Shown here piece by piece: positions 1 to 12,701 of a DNA stretch of 64,000 nt. Each line of letters begins with the position of its first letter. Within the stretch, counting starts at the first letter, position 1. A program made the position numbers and the translations under genes. The notes under the pieces are model-generated. The model did no database searches. It saw only the letters and a program-made list of their open reading frames with translations, and was not told where the DNA came from. Origin of the DNA: Ianthella basta (taxonomy: Eukaryota; Porifera; Demospongiae; Verongiida; Ianthellidae); NCBI GenBank assembly GCA_964019415.1, contig OZ025869.1:607501-671500 (forward strand). Reading direction: 5' to 3'.

Positions 1-1110
1 CAGAAATCGTCAACCCGGAGCGAAGGACAGAGTGACGGTGCGTAGTTGTGCAGCAGTGCTCGGTACGGCGACGGCTTTGTGTCCTTACCAGCTGTTTCGT
101 GCAGAGTTAGATTAGGTGTACGGATCTAGGTCTGTAGCCATGCATTAGGATGTGCTATTCATGATAAGGTTATGTGTTCTATTTCTGTGTCTCTGTTAAA
201 TGTTGCCTTATTCGCTAGGAGACGTCGGATCAGTCACCAAGACCAGACAGACGCTCCACTGTCCTCCTGGTACGTGTGTATGCCTCGTGTACACCTTGTT
301 CAGTCAGTTTCTGTTACCTTGTTCTGCCACTACCCTAACCCTTCACTTCCTGCCTCTCCTCCTCCTTCTATGAGTAGTGTCCCAGTTTCAAATTCCGCAT
401 CTTTGCGGACACCTTGCATCGAAGGCACAGAGCCATGGTCTCACCACTCAACTCACTTCATGACTATCTGCTGTATGTTGTGTTTGTGTGTGCGCGCATG
501 TGTGTGTGCATGTCGGTGTGTGTGTGCGTGCGTGCACTATTACATGTTCTTTCAGCTGCCCGTACACAGTGACATGTACAGTGTGTTGTTTGTAGTCGTC
601 ACATACGTACATGTGTACATGATGTGTGTGTGTGTGTGTGTACCTGTGTTGTGTGTAGGACTTTGCAGTACACAGCTGGGACCCCAAGGTGCAATTGGCC
701 TTTGACACTCAAGTGGGAGTGACCCCACGGAGGATAGAGATTGAGAGGTGAGGGGAGGGGGAGTAGGAGTGTGTGCATGTGCTTAGGGTTAGCAAGTTGG
801 TTCAGCGAGTGTGTGAATAATCTTGTGTATTGTTGTGTAACATGTTTCCTCACTATCCCTTGCTGCTCTTCCCATCTCTCTTCAGATGCAATAGAGACTA
901 TGCCCAACAGAACATTCCAACCCTGCTCTCTTCCATGGCCAGAGCAATGTACCCTCTCTCATCACACCCAAGGCACACAGGAAGGGAAGGGGAGGGGCGC
1001 CGGGGCAGGAGGAGGGGACAGTGAGGACATGCAGGTGTGCACTAGTTGGAGTATGAGACACGAGATTGCTTATTGTCAGTGCACTGGCCCTGTCAATAGT
1101 GAGCAGTGGA
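1..1110 (+). pseudogene. U1: Sema-unit paralogue, 5' part outside window
   Basis: This block matches three other places in the window (15490-16430, 41310-42210, 62322-63360). It keeps a short exon-like piece ending in a gtacgt donor near 271, which corresponds to the last Sema exon of U3. An 89-bp exon lies at 659-747 between a tag acceptor and a gtgagg donor, and another exon opens at 886 after a cag acceptor. The 89-bp exon reads DFAVHSWDPKVQLAFDTQV and continues GVTPRRIEIER. The next exon begins CNRDYAQQNIPTLLSS. I do not recognise the family of these two exons. No Sema blades are left, so this copy is internally deleted relative to U3. It could be a partial gene rather than a dead one. 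Confidence 0.55.
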
Positions 1111-1139
1111 AGCAACAGTTAGGGTAGAACCAACCCAAC

Positions 1140-2340
1140 ACTTCGGATAGCCACCCAAATGGTTCTTATATGCTCCTTTCACACGTGCTGAAATCGGGCA
1201 AACCCGTTGATGATTTTACATACGTAGTCCACTTGGCCCAGTTTGAATTGGGTTAGCAAGTTGGTTCAGTCTTGCTTATGAGTAGGTTTGAACGGAGTGA
1301 ACTCTCCATGTATATTGTTGAGTGGGTACAGCAGCATGAGGATGTGTCTGGACTATAGCTACTCCTGTGCCTCACCTGACAGTCCTTTACTGCAGGCATG
1401 TGGTGGATTAATTAGTACATTGAGAAGTAACCATCTTCACACTCATACCGTTCTTCAAGAACACCTACACTCTCCTACCATTTTCACTTGTCAGATGTGA
1501 TCATCTCTGTGCTGTGTGCCTTAATTCTACACAGCCACAAAAACAATAGAACGTGATGATTCAAAAGGCCGGCCCACAATGTGGATGCCATCTATGATCA
1601 TTTTGTAATATTGCTATGCTAATAATTTATGTCATGTAAAATGATTCTGAATGCCTTAGATTCACATCCACTGCTCATGTATGTTTGCAACACTTCACTT
1701 CACTCTCCTGTCTCTGCTACTGCAAATATCAGGAATGCTATATTACTTCCCTGCTACGAAACAGTGTTCACCAGCAAGTCATGTGACTGCTAATAATGGA
1801 TAGTACCGTATGAGCTTTATTTTTTGCAGGTTTAATGTATGCAGTTTTTGCAGATCAACCGTGTGTGAAAATTTCAGCCATGAATATTTAGACATCTCAG
1901 CATACAGAAACCTACCAAAAAGTGACGTAGTGGTTACTAAAATGCTGGTCGACCAGTAACACTGTAATGGATATTCTTTGCAAATGACCTGGGACACTTT
2001 GCTCTTAATGGTCATGAAGAATGCCTATTCTTAGTCTCTGAACAGATAAGGGTAAAGCACTGCACATGCAAGGCTGAGCAAAAGGTGGTGGCAGCTTCGC
2101 ACGAATCAGAGAAAAACCTCTTGACACAAGCCAACAATTTCATCATATATATGAGAAGAGAAAGATAGCCGGGAGCACCACTGCAAGAGGCACATTTATG
2201 CACATCTGCGAATATTTCATGCACGAATCTTTCAACACCACTTTCTCTAGCAGCTGCAAAACTTGAAAATGCAGGATCTGTCAATATGTATGTACATCCT
2301 CAAAATAGAAATGCGCAATTTAATGCAATATATATGACAA
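1140..2340. repeat. Segmental duplicate of 42290-43560 and 63440-64000
   Basis: Non-coding sequence that follows the U block in three places with the same order of landmarks, including the stretch naming TAGCTACTCCTGTGCCTC near 1357, 42545 and 63658. The copies differ by small indels. It shows the duplicated unit extends at least 1.2 kb past the last recognisable exon. The third copy runs off the window end. Confidence 0.75.
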
Positions 2341-2790
2341 TGGCAAGTGTCTTATCAGTACTGTAGGCCGCCTCTAGTCCTTGACAGGGTGCAAATGTTA
2401 GCCAAGTACAATGTACAGTTGTGTTTGTGCCTGCAACACCTCACTTCACTCTTATTTCTCTGCTAGTATATATGAATATTGGGAATGCCCACTTTCCTGC
2501 TCTGAATTAGTGTGCACTATCAAGTCATGTGACTGCTAACAACGGATAATTCTGTATGAGCTTTAATTTTTTGTTTTAATTTTAAGTTTAATGTTTGCGG
2601 TTTTTGCAGATCAGCCGTGCTTGAAATTTCTGCTGGAAATATTTAGACATCTCAGTCTACAGAAACCTACCAAAAAGTGATGTAATGATTACTAAAACAG
2701 TGACAAGTAACACTGTACTGTAGTTCTTTTGTCTAAGGGCACTTTGTTCTTAACGGTCACAAAGAATTCCTGTTCTTAGTCTCTAAACCC
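1757..2790. repeat. Local tandem duplicate (two arms, about 280 bp each)
   Basis: Two arms, about 1757-2040 and 2505-2790, share the landmark CAAGTCATGTGACTGCTAA followed by a T-rich stretch, the phrase CATCTCAG, and a tail ending in a Ser/Leu-rich but non-coding segment. The U3 flank (42955-43210) holds a single arm. I see no coding sequence here. Confidence 0.6.
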
Positions 2791-3212
2791 TCCCCTAACC
2801 CTATAGCAATGCCTCATATACGTCTATGGGAAAACAACAAACACACAAATTACAGAGAACACTTGCACTCTACTGAATGGCATCATTCCACATTGAGTGG
2901 CTAATGATGTCATATGCTGTCAATTGACCAACATTCCATTCAGAGAATGGCTGACATCCCATGCACTCATGTGGACTGACCAATCAAATACAACAGAATT
3001 GTACACAACTACTGCCATGGTTATACAGTACTGACATTGTACAATGCCATGTATGTACCTACTGTAAGTGCTCCAGTTGTACTACAAGTCCACAGCTCCT
3101 ATTGAGCTCAATGGTAATACCTACAGGCCTATACATGTACAATACAGGAAAGTCTGTTCAGTAGCACACAAACTAAAACTAGAGAGTTCCACTGCTTCTA
3201 TGGTCCTCCACT

Positions 3213-4125
3213 CTACTTGGTGCACACAACGCAAGACAGCTCTTTTCTCTCGTCATAGTTTGGGCATGGAAGGCCGCTGCTGCAGTCAGCCGCAACATGC
3301 CACATCAGAGCACCATTGGTGTTAGCTATTGCAACTGCTCCTGGCACTGTTTCAGGAGTTTTGTCTAGGCAGATGTACATACTTCTGACATGGAGTTCAG
3401 CTACCAACCACCCGCTGTATTCCACTGTCCATGTATCAGGGCAGGTGTATCTTCCTGGGATCATGATCTGCTTGGAATGAGAGGACACTTCGCACACCGC
3501 ACAGGGGGCATTGTGATCATTCAAATCAGTCAGTGCTTGTCCACTAACTAACTGATATTCAGTACCATGCAATAAAGCAGAACCTGCATTCTTAGTGGTA
3601 GCTTCAGGGTGGTACTCAACATCAGCTCCAGCCGCTGTACAGATGTAGTTGGCTCCCCCACTCTGTTGGTTCCAGAAACTGCCTGCAGCGAGGCCTTCAT
3701 AAACTAGCTCTGTTCCAGTAATATTCGGGCACACTGTCCTCCCCCAGCGGATGTAAGTCGTTCCTCCTGAGGCAGGTCCAGGGGGGCCCTGTTCACCAGG
3801 TGGTCCAGCAGTGCCAGCTGGTCCATCAGCTCCAGGTGCTGCAATGGTTGGTAGTATTCATTAGTGCACTCTGCATGCATCAGCTTTGTCTAAATGGCAT
3901 TGCAATTATAGTACAGAAATAGTCCAGCTTACCTCCTGGACGGCCCACAGGTCCAGACAAGCCATCACGGCCGTCCCTCCCTGGTTGTCCTGGCAACCCA
4001 TCCTATCCAGGCAGTCCAGGGAGGGAGCAGGTAGAGCTGCTTTGAGCATCCACTCCAAAGTGGAGGAGGAGAAAGATGGTGCCAAACAGAGCAAGATTCA
4101 TGATGTTAAAACGGTTCACTCTCAT
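3213..4125 (-). pseudogene. C4-1: short-chain collagen C4/spongin-type, nonsense-bearing
   Basis: Secreted short collagen of the sponge C4 type. Exon 1 (4125-3933) encodes a signal peptide (MNLALFGTIFLLLHFG) and the first Gly-X-Y triplets. A 94-bp intron (3932-3839, gtaagc to cag) follows. Exon 2 (3838-3213) finishes the triple helix and encodes the Cys-rich C-terminal domain, with YIRWGRTVCPNITGTELVY, APCAVCEVSS, GRYTCPDTWTVEYSGWL, ICLDK and a final SCVVCTK. Exons are 193 and 626 bp, the same as C4-2. In exon 1 the codon that is AGG (Arg) in the other copies is TAG, so the reading frame stops within the collagen segment near 4010. The rest is open, which suggests recent inactivation. The start was chosen because this ATG lies exactly 72 bp below the TATA box in all four copies. 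Confidence 0.85.
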
Positions 4126-4196
4126 TCCTTCGATGTACATTTCTGAACTTTGTTTCTCACCAATCTGGCTGCTGGAGTGTTGCAAGCAGTACATTC

Positions 4197-4203
4197 TTTT
4201 ATA
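4197..4203 (-). promoter_or_regulatory. TATA box of C4-1
   Basis: TATAAAA on the minus strand, inside the block GAGAAGGTATAAAA shared by the C4 genes and set 72 bp upstream of the chosen ATG. Confidence 0.7.
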
Positions 4204-4735
4204 CCTTCTCTACCTCTGACTTCACACACACATCACACGTGCATCACATTCCACAATCTCTTCCTCCCCCATAGTTATTGCATTCCTGTCTTCTGAGGCC
4301 TAAGTCTGCAGTCAGTATACCCACATGCATAATGTTGACTCAGCATTTGTCATTCTTGTAGAGGCTCTTTGCCACAACGTGTAACTTCAAGAGGGAAATA
4401 GAGTCACAGAACCTATAAAATAATCAACATCGCGTATTCGCCCAGATGTTCTTCAGCTTCAAGAGGGGAAAGTGCTTCATTTAACTGGTGTAATAATCAG
4501 TACACTATAACATTGTGTGTGATGTGTGTACATGTTTGTAAGAGTGTGTGTAGGAGTGTGTGCAGGTGTTGTGGGTGTGGGCATCTGTGCATGCATATGC
4601 ATGTGTATATGTACATCCTTATGTGCATGGTATAATCTGTGCATATACTCAACTGCACAATTTAATACTATTATATCAGAAGTTACTGGTGGGGCAATGT
4701 GTGTATGTGTGTGTGTACTGATGTATTGTGTCATC
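4204..4735. other. C4 upstream flank and V block
   Basis: The first part is the shared C4 5' flank (CACATCACACGTGCATCAC and an AAGTCTGCAGTCAGTATA stretch, repeated at 45600-45800 and 30620-30850). From about 4440 the sequence matches 46060-46375 closely. No gene is visible. Confidence 0.6.
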
Positions 4736-4736
4736 G

Positions 4737-5860
<1,124 letters not shown>

Positions 5861-6439
5861 GGTTATTGCCCAAAAGGTGCTTTACAATTAACTCTCAGTT
5901 GTGTATTGGCTTGCACAGAAATGCTAATCGTGGTACAGTTGGTGTTGATGTACATGTGTGCTGGAGATGTAACCCTTTGAATCCTCCTTCTATCCAGTGG
6001 GGGTGAGCGTTGAAGAGACTGATGGCTGTGTGTGTTTATGTCTTGTCTTTGTGGTTTAAAACTCTTCATACATACAGACAGTGCGTGTGTGTGTGTGTGC
6101 GCGTGCAGTGTGTGTGTGTACACCTGCTTGTGTATTAGCATTGTAGGCATACTTGTGGTGGTTACATTAGCTGTTTTGTACTGATCTTGAGCAGATAGCT
6201 GTCTACTGACTACTAACACACCACTTTGTAGTACTTGCTCTTCATGTAATGGGACACAGCCCCACTCATACCTGTCCTGATTTAGAAGTGCTAATTTTGT
6301 CCACTCTACATATGTCCATCCTGGGACTGTTACTGTGCAGGTCATAAGAGGCTAGACAGACAATGATGCACAAGAAGGCTGCCACACGAATTGCATCATT
6401 ATGGGAAATACACCATGTTTTTCATACTATTATGTACTG

Positions 6440-6856
6440 TGTATACGAGATTCCTGTTCTGTGACTTTGATATGAAGGGCGCATGCCATGCCATCATGGT
6501 AGGCACTTGTGCTCTTCCCTGCAACATAGCTCCAACAGACACATTTTATGGTGCCGTGCTGAAGTAATCAGCTACCACGTACATTTAATGTGACACTAGA
6601 AAGCAGCAACATGGATTGTCTATAGGCTTTTCCTATTTGACTTGACTATTTATAGCTAGCTACGTAGCTAACTGGCTATGCTGTAGACTTTCATGATCAC
6701 AGCAGTTTGCTGTTATGTTCCTGTGTATGCATGTTCGTTTGCCATAGCATGATGGTGTGATAGAACATGTACATGGATGCATATGGGGACATTCCCTCTC
6801 TAATGACATGTCATGCTATTGTTTGTGTGTGTATATTTGCGTGTGTGCATGCATGC

Positions 6857-6910
<54 letters not shown>

Positions 6911-9670
6911 ATGTGTGTGTAACAGCATTGTAGGCTTACCTTTAGAATAGTGGTTACATCTGTATTGTGCTGATTTGGTGCAGACAGCTGTCTACAGACT
7001 ACTAACTGTTCACTTTGTAGTACTTGCTCTTCATGTAATGGGACACAGTCCCACTCATACCTGTCCTGATTTAGAAGTGTGCTATTTTTGTCCAGTTCCC
7101 ATATCCACCTCTGTCTGTTCTCAAGTATATGATCGCAGCACTGCACATTCTGTATGTATGAGATGGAGGTATTGAACTGAAGCGAACACATGTAAGCCAT
7201 ATGCTGCCTATGGCAATGTTTGTAGTTACCTTCTTACTGTACTTTTTGTGTCGGTTGTCCCAACCAGATGTTTGCAATTGACAATCCTCAACATGTAATG
7301 TACATGGTGATGTGGCTATAGTGGCTGCAAGTTTAGCTCAAGCAGCGACAATTTGAATGAGGAAGATTGGCATAAAGCATGTTCAGACTATATTGTGACT
7401 GAGAATGGCATTGCTACACTGGCATGTGGCTCATGGCATTGATGAGCCTCAGCAGGGAAGCCTGCTAGAAGTGGTCTCTCCTTCTAGTTGTGTATTTAAA
7501 TGATGGATGTCCTTTATATATACTAAATGGTATGCGTTGTGTAAAATCTATACACCTAACCAAATCATATGAGTGTGTATGTGTGTGTGCATGTGCAAGT
7601 GTGTGTGTGGTGTGTGTGTATGTGTGTGTGTGTGTGTGTGTGTGCGTGCGTGCATGCGTGCATGCGTGCATGTGTGTGTATGCATTTGTGTGTGGATGAG
7701 TGGTTGGGTATCTGTAGAAAATGCTTGTAGACTTGTATGGTCATGTCTAACTGTTTTGTACTGATTTGGTGCAGACAGCTGTCTACAGACTACTAACTGT
7801 TCACTTTGTAGTACTTGCTCTTCATGTAATGGGGCACAGTCCCACTCATACCTGTCCTGATTTAGAAGTGTGCTATTTTTGTCCTACTGTCCATCCCAGT
7901 CTGTTGTTGACATGATCCCAGTACTACGTATCTATGTAGGTATTCCTGTAGAGCCTGGTTTGTCTGTTAGCAGACTCTTGATACAGCTTGTGTATACCAT
8001 TGACACAAAGTGTGCTAATAGCATGGGTGCTAAATGGGGTTAGTCATAGGGGATAGATGGACAATGTTTCACTGCACCCGCAAAGACTGCAGTAGGAATT
8101 TCTTCATTTACAAGAAAAGACGCCATGTCTTTATACATTTGTGAACTGCTTGTTTGGGATTCAGTTCCTTGGCTTTCAAAATGGGTACCATGCCAAAGAG
8201 TAGGCAGTTGTGATCTTCCCAGCAACATAGTCGCATTGCATAATTCCATGGGGCCATGCTGAAGCAATCAGCTACCACATGTGACATGACAACAGAAAGC
8301 AGCTACACGGATTGCCTATATTTAATAGACTTCCTTCTGTGTGCAATTAATAGCTGGCTAGCTACCTGGCTATTCCATTCTTTATCTTTCTAGATACATA
8401 GCTATACCAGACTTTTATGATCACAGCAGTTAGCTGTTGCCATCCAACATAATAATGCATCTTCGTTTGCCAGTGTTTGCCAGCATAATTGTGTGATAGG
8501 ATAGGTACGTGGGTGGGGACATTCCCTCTCTTATGACACATGCTGTCGTCCACAGAACTAGCTAGCTAATTCCACTCTACAGGGACCATCAGTGTGTCAC
8601 ACTGTATGTGTTGCCCCAGGCATCCTCCACAAACCCATGAAGTCCTCCCTTCACACTGTCCACATTGCTACACCAGCATACACTGTACTTGCTGGGGTCC
8701 ATGCTGCTGTACAGTGAGCTGGAATCTAATGTATGAGTGCATGACATGATGGAATACAACAGACCATGAGGTTGTGTACAAACTGGAGTCCTTGCACTGG
8801 TATGCAACACTCTCGCATTGACGACCTATAGCCCGCCAAAAGTGGTCTTTCCTTCTAGTTGTGTATTTATGCAACAGATGTCCTTTACTAAATGGTATGC
8901 ATTGTGTAATGTAGAACATGTTTGTAGACTTCGCTGGTTATGTTTGACTGTTCTGTGCTGATTTGGTGCAGACAGCTGTCTACAGACTACTAACTGTTCA
9001 CTTTGTAGCACTTGGTCTTCATGTAATGGTACAAATTGCTACTCATACCTGTCCTGATTTAGAGGTGCTATTTTTGTCCACTATACTTATGTCCATATCA
9101 GGCTAGCATCTCAATGAATAGAACTATTGTGTGTGGATATACATCCTGGTCTGCATGGTATACATTGTCTAGCAGCTTTGGTCTAGCCAGTTTGTATGTG
9201 CGTGTGTGTGTCTTTCATGCTTGGATGGAGCTGCCAGCTAATGTATACAATCATACAGTGTCTGTACATGAGATATGTATAATTAGAGTAGACTTTGGTT
9301 CGTGTGTGGTTTGTATGTTGTATGTGTGTACAGTTGTGTATGGTTACAAGTGGGTATATACAAGATTCTAGTTCCCTAACTTTCGATGGGCTACCATGCC
9401 ATAAGGGGGCGCTTGCACTCTTCCCTTCAAAACAGCTGTAATTAACACTTTCCATGGCACTGTTCTGAAAGTAATCAGCTTCCACAAGTGTTTATGACAC
9501 CAGAAAGACCAACACAGATTGACTATAGGCTTCCTTCTGTGGGCCATTTATGGCTAGCTAGCTACGTATAGGGCTATGATATGATACTCTTCCCTCCGGT
9601 GTATTCATCTTCGTGTGTATCATAGGACATGTACATGGGTGGGTGGGGACATTCCCTCTCCTATGACACT
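6440..9670. repeat. Dispersed repeat X (copies at 6440-6815, 8150-8545, 9380-9670)
   Basis: Three local copies share the order: a piece naming CATGCCA and CACTCTTCCC, an AATCAGCTACCAC piece, a CTAGCTAG-rich piece and GGGGACATTCCCTCTC. A fourth copy lies at 55800-56050 and a fragment at 32480-32600. No coding potential is seen. Block Y, which often follows it (8590-8790, 9905-10140, 32665-32900, 56140-56340), is also repeated. Confidence 0.65.
6865..6909. repeat. (TG)n microsatellite
   Basis: Dinucleotide run within the W array. A similar but shorter TG tract lies at 7620-7644 beside copy 3. Confidence 0.95.
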
Positions 9671-9698
9671 CACTGTTGTCTACATAAATAGCTAACTA

Positions 9699-9877
9699 CA
9701 GAAGAACCTCAGAAATATGTAAGACCACCATGAAAAGTGGTCTCACGTTTGAGGTGGTCTAATTTCTGAGAACCATACTTTATGTACGTATGTATACATG
9801 GATTTGGGACTAAATCAAGCGGTCTTATTTCTAAGGTAGTCGTTTTATAGAGGCGGTCATTTAGCGGGGTTCCACTG
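9699..9877. mobile_element. Tigger/pogo-like MITE, 179 bp
   Basis: The ends read CAGAAGAACCTC and GGGGTTCCACTG and are flanked by TA on both sides (9697-9698 and 9878-9879). The body matches 25659-25818. TA duplication and CAGTG-type ends fit a pogo/Tigger non-autonomous element. There is no transposase. Confidence 0.65.
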
Positions 9878-10776
9878 TATGTAATTCCATTATACAAGGG
9901 CATTTAATGTCACCCTGTGTGTGTTGCCCAATGAAGCATTCTCCACTAATTCATAAAACCTTTCCTTCATACAGTCCACACTGCTATACACGAGCATGTG
10001 CATTGTATTCTGCTAGGCTTCCATGCTTCTGTATAATGTACTGGCATTTCATGGGACAGTGCATGCCAAGCTGGAACACAACAGACTACAAGCTGGTGTA
10101 CAAGATGCCAATGTCCGACAAGCTGGTGTCATTACACTAGCTTGTGACACACTGGCATTGATGAGCCAGAGCAGGGAAGCTTTCATGCTGGTTGTGTATA
10201 CATGGGATGGATGTCCAGTACTGAATGGCAGACTTTGCTGGCTACAATTAACTGTTCTTTGCTGATTTGGTACAGACAGCTGTCTACAGACTACTAACTG
10301 TTCACTTTGTAGCACTTAGTCTTCATGTAATGGGGCATAGCCCTACTTACACCTGTACTGAACTGGGAGTGCTGTTTGTGTCCACTCTGCATATGTCCAT
10401 CCCAGTCCACTGTCTGTATGATCACAGCAAGGATGGATGTCCTGTACTGAATGGTGTGCATTGTATGGCAGCTTAGGCCTAGCCAGTTTGTGTGCACATG
10501 TGTGTATGTGTGCATTCATGATAGCCCACTGGACACATTTTTGCTCTGCCACTGCCTGAGTTACAGCAATCCTAAATGAAGGAAATTTCCTCCAGACTGA
10601 CCATTTAATTGACTCTAAATAATGTTACTTTGACGTCATTAACCACACAATGTCAACATTGTGACACACAGCTGTCCATTGTGCCATGTGAACAGGAACA
10701 ACCCAATCTGTGCTAATTGGAATCTGGATCCCAATCTGGATAGCATTGGTCATGTGATTATGACATTGTTGTGGCA

Positions 10777-10817
10777 CTAAAAATAGAACATGGCATCATG
10801 ATAATTGTTCTATAAAA
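10777..10817 (+). promoter_or_regulatory. B1 core promoter: MEF2-type site plus TATA box
   Basis: CTAAAAATAG (10777-10786) is a perfect match to the MEF2 MADS-box consensus CTA(A/T)4TAG, and TATAAAA follows at 10811-10817, 38 bp before the ATG. The same pair occurs before B2 and B3. Confidence 0.65.
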
Positions 10818-10854
10818 GTAATGACCCAGCAACAGCTACAACAAATGAGTAACC

Positions 10855-12117
10855 ATGAAGCTGCTCGGTGTGCTGGTGTTGGCCTGTTTGCTACTCTCCC
10901 TGCCTCCTGTCTTTGGGACTCATTCTCCAACTGCTAATGCCACAGGACACTGCAAAGCAGGCCCCTGGGCTCCAACACCAGTGATAGGACTTCCAGGAAG
11001 AGACGGCCGTGACGGACCTCGCGGGAGAGAGGGTCTCCCTGGCCCTCCCGGTCCACGTGGACCCAGTGGAATAGGCCTTGGAGAAATACGTGAAATTGTG
11101 CGCTTGATAGCAGAAGAGGAGGTGGGGAACTTGACAACAATCGTGCATCAAAATCCTGTCAAGGTAGTGGTGAATTGTGCTGACAGTTCATCTGGAGCAG
11201 TGAATACCCCAACCCAGGCACCCTTCAACCAGACACCATCCACCCCCACTACTGAGCTTCCAACTGGTGACATGCTGACATACGAATGTGCCAACACATC
11301 TAATCAGAACTGTCCCGGGTTGACTTTTCACAACCCTGCTACCTCTTGCCGCGATGTATACCTCTGCAACCGCTTTCTCCCTTCTGGCAACTACTGGGTT
11401 CGGAGATACCATTCTGCTGATGGTTCCTTCACACTTGTCCGTGTCTACTGCTACATGAGAGTAGACAAGTGTGGGATTGGTGGAATCATGCGTGTGGGGT
11501 ACATGAACATTACCAACACAACGGCTAGCTGCCCCCATCCTCTGACACTGTACAACGCATCTGGAACTATACTGTGCGGGCCGACTGATGGTAACAGCCA
11601 GTGCGATCAGCTGACATTTCGAACTTACACTATACCCTACAATTCTGTGTGTGGAAGGGCAGTCGGCTATGGGTATTACGTTAATTATGGATTTTACTAT
11701 GGTAACAGAGACATTGATGACGCCTACCTCAGTGGATTGTCCATCACCAACAGACACAATGGACAACGTTCGCACATTTGGAGCTATGCCGCAGGGTATC
11801 GTGAATCTAGTTCCAATTCATTCAACTGTCCCTGTGCTCGATATGCTGGCAGAGCTCCTTCATCATTTGTTGGCACTGACTACTATTGTGAGTCAGGTAC
11901 TCACACATCGATATCCAACCAGTGGTACACCTCCAACCCACTGTGGGACAACAAAGGCTGTTACAGTGGTAGCAAGTGCTGCAACCCAAGTCATGCACCA
12001 TGGTTCCGAAAGTTCTTGAACGTAGAGGCTACTTCTGATATTGATGTTCGCTGGTGCCACCCAGCTGGCACTAGTGACAAAACTGGCATTGAACTGCTTG
12101 AAATTTATGTTTACTAA
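10855..12117 (+). CDS. B1: secreted collagen / fibrinogen-like domain protein
   Basis: A single-exon gene of 420 residues. It has a signal peptide (about 1-21, [16 protein letters not shown]), a short Cys-containing linker, nine Gly-X-Y triplets (about 45-72), an amphipathic helix ([17 protein letters not shown]) that may help trimer formation, and a Thr/Pro-rich linker. From about 145 comes a Cys-rich C-terminal domain with [80 protein letters not shown] and IELLEIYVY. This domain resembles the fibrinogen-related fold at its start and is the type seen in large sponge and cnidarian families of unknown function. The ATG lies just below a TATA box. Several NxT/S sites fit secretion. I infer an extracellular matrix or lectin-like role. 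Confidence 0.9.
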   Translation: MKLLGVLVLACLLLSLPPVFGTHSPTANATGHCKAGPWAPTPVIGLPGRDGRDGPRGREGLPGPPGPRGPSGIGLGEIREIVRLIAEEEVGNLTTIVHQNPVKVVVNCADSSSGAVNTPTQAPFNQTPSTPTTELPTGDMLTYECANTSNQNCPGLTFHNPATSCRDVYLCNRFLPSGNYWVRRYHSADGSFTLVRVYCYMRVDKCGIGGIMRVGYMNITNTTASCPHPLTLYNASGTILCGPTDGNSQCDQLTFRTYTIPYNSVCGRAVGYGYYVNYGFYYGNRDIDDAYLSGLSITNRHNGQRSHIWSYAAGYRESSSNSFNCPCARYAGRAPSSFVGTDYYCESGTHTSISNQWYTSNPLWDNKGCYSGSKCCNPSHAPWFRKFLNVEATSDIDVRWCHPAGTSDKTGIELLEIYVY

Positions 12118-12690
12118 CTCAGCTGCTGTAATTTTCTGTAGGTTTTAGTAGCCATCTTTCTGCAGTGTAGTTTTCCACAGCAGTAGGTCACTGCTGCCAT
12201 TTTTTCCTGTAGCAGCAGTTCCTGTAGTTTCCAGTAGCCATTTTGTGTGCAGCTGTAGTGCTCTATACTTTTCCTTAGGCCTCTGTAGCTGTTTCTCTAT
12301 GTAACTGAAGTAATTGCAAATGTGTGTTGTAGTGTATTATACAATTACAAATGTAGTTTGAGTGATTCACTATGGTGTGCTCAACAGTTAACTCCAATTG
12401 TTATGGCACAAAACGATTGCTGCAAGTAGAATTGATGATGCATCGGATCACCTGTGAAATTTTGACTTCGCATCTTAATCGCCTTCACCACTTATCTATT
12501 ACAGATGTTTTATACTGTTATATATGCAGTAGGCTAGCCTGTTTGTGAGTAGTTTGTTATGTAACTATATACAAATGTGTGCCGCCAAATCAGTACCGCA
12601 ACACACCACTACAACCAGCTCAAGTTACATTGTTTACATGCTGTAACACCTTCCCATGTTGTACTGTGACCTCTGTGTAAGTGTGTCTAT
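12118..12690. other. B1 3' flank
   Basis: The first 250 bp hold short TGTAGCAGCAGTTC-like repeats that recur after B4 (59140-59330) and, more weakly, after B2 and B3, so they probably form the shared 3' UTR. The rest shows no gene. Confidence 0.5.
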
Positions 12691-12701
12691 AGACACATGG
12701 T

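Larger units (their letters stand above)
6165..10410 (-). repeat. Five-copy array of an exon-like segment (W array)
   Basis: Five copies of a segment of about 140 bp lie at about 6190-6330, 6971-7120, 7752-7895, 8953-9100 and 10262-10410. On the minus strand they read along the lines of WTKIALLNQDR followed by YEWDCVPLHEEQVLQSEQ and LVVCRQLSAPNQ. The sequence GTATGAGT after NQDR would be a good splice donor, so part of this may be intron. Between copies there are TG-rich tracts and other repeats. I do not recognise the protein. Frames are kept in the best copies (2 and 5), while copy 4 has lost several residues. It may be an exon amplification or a non-coding repeat with a chance open frame. 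Confidence 0.5.

Noticed and set aside
10891..11775. Minus-strand ORFs opposite the B genes (also 23261-23779, 35894-36373)
   Set aside because: Shadows of the coding strand; they follow its codon pattern and have no independent features.
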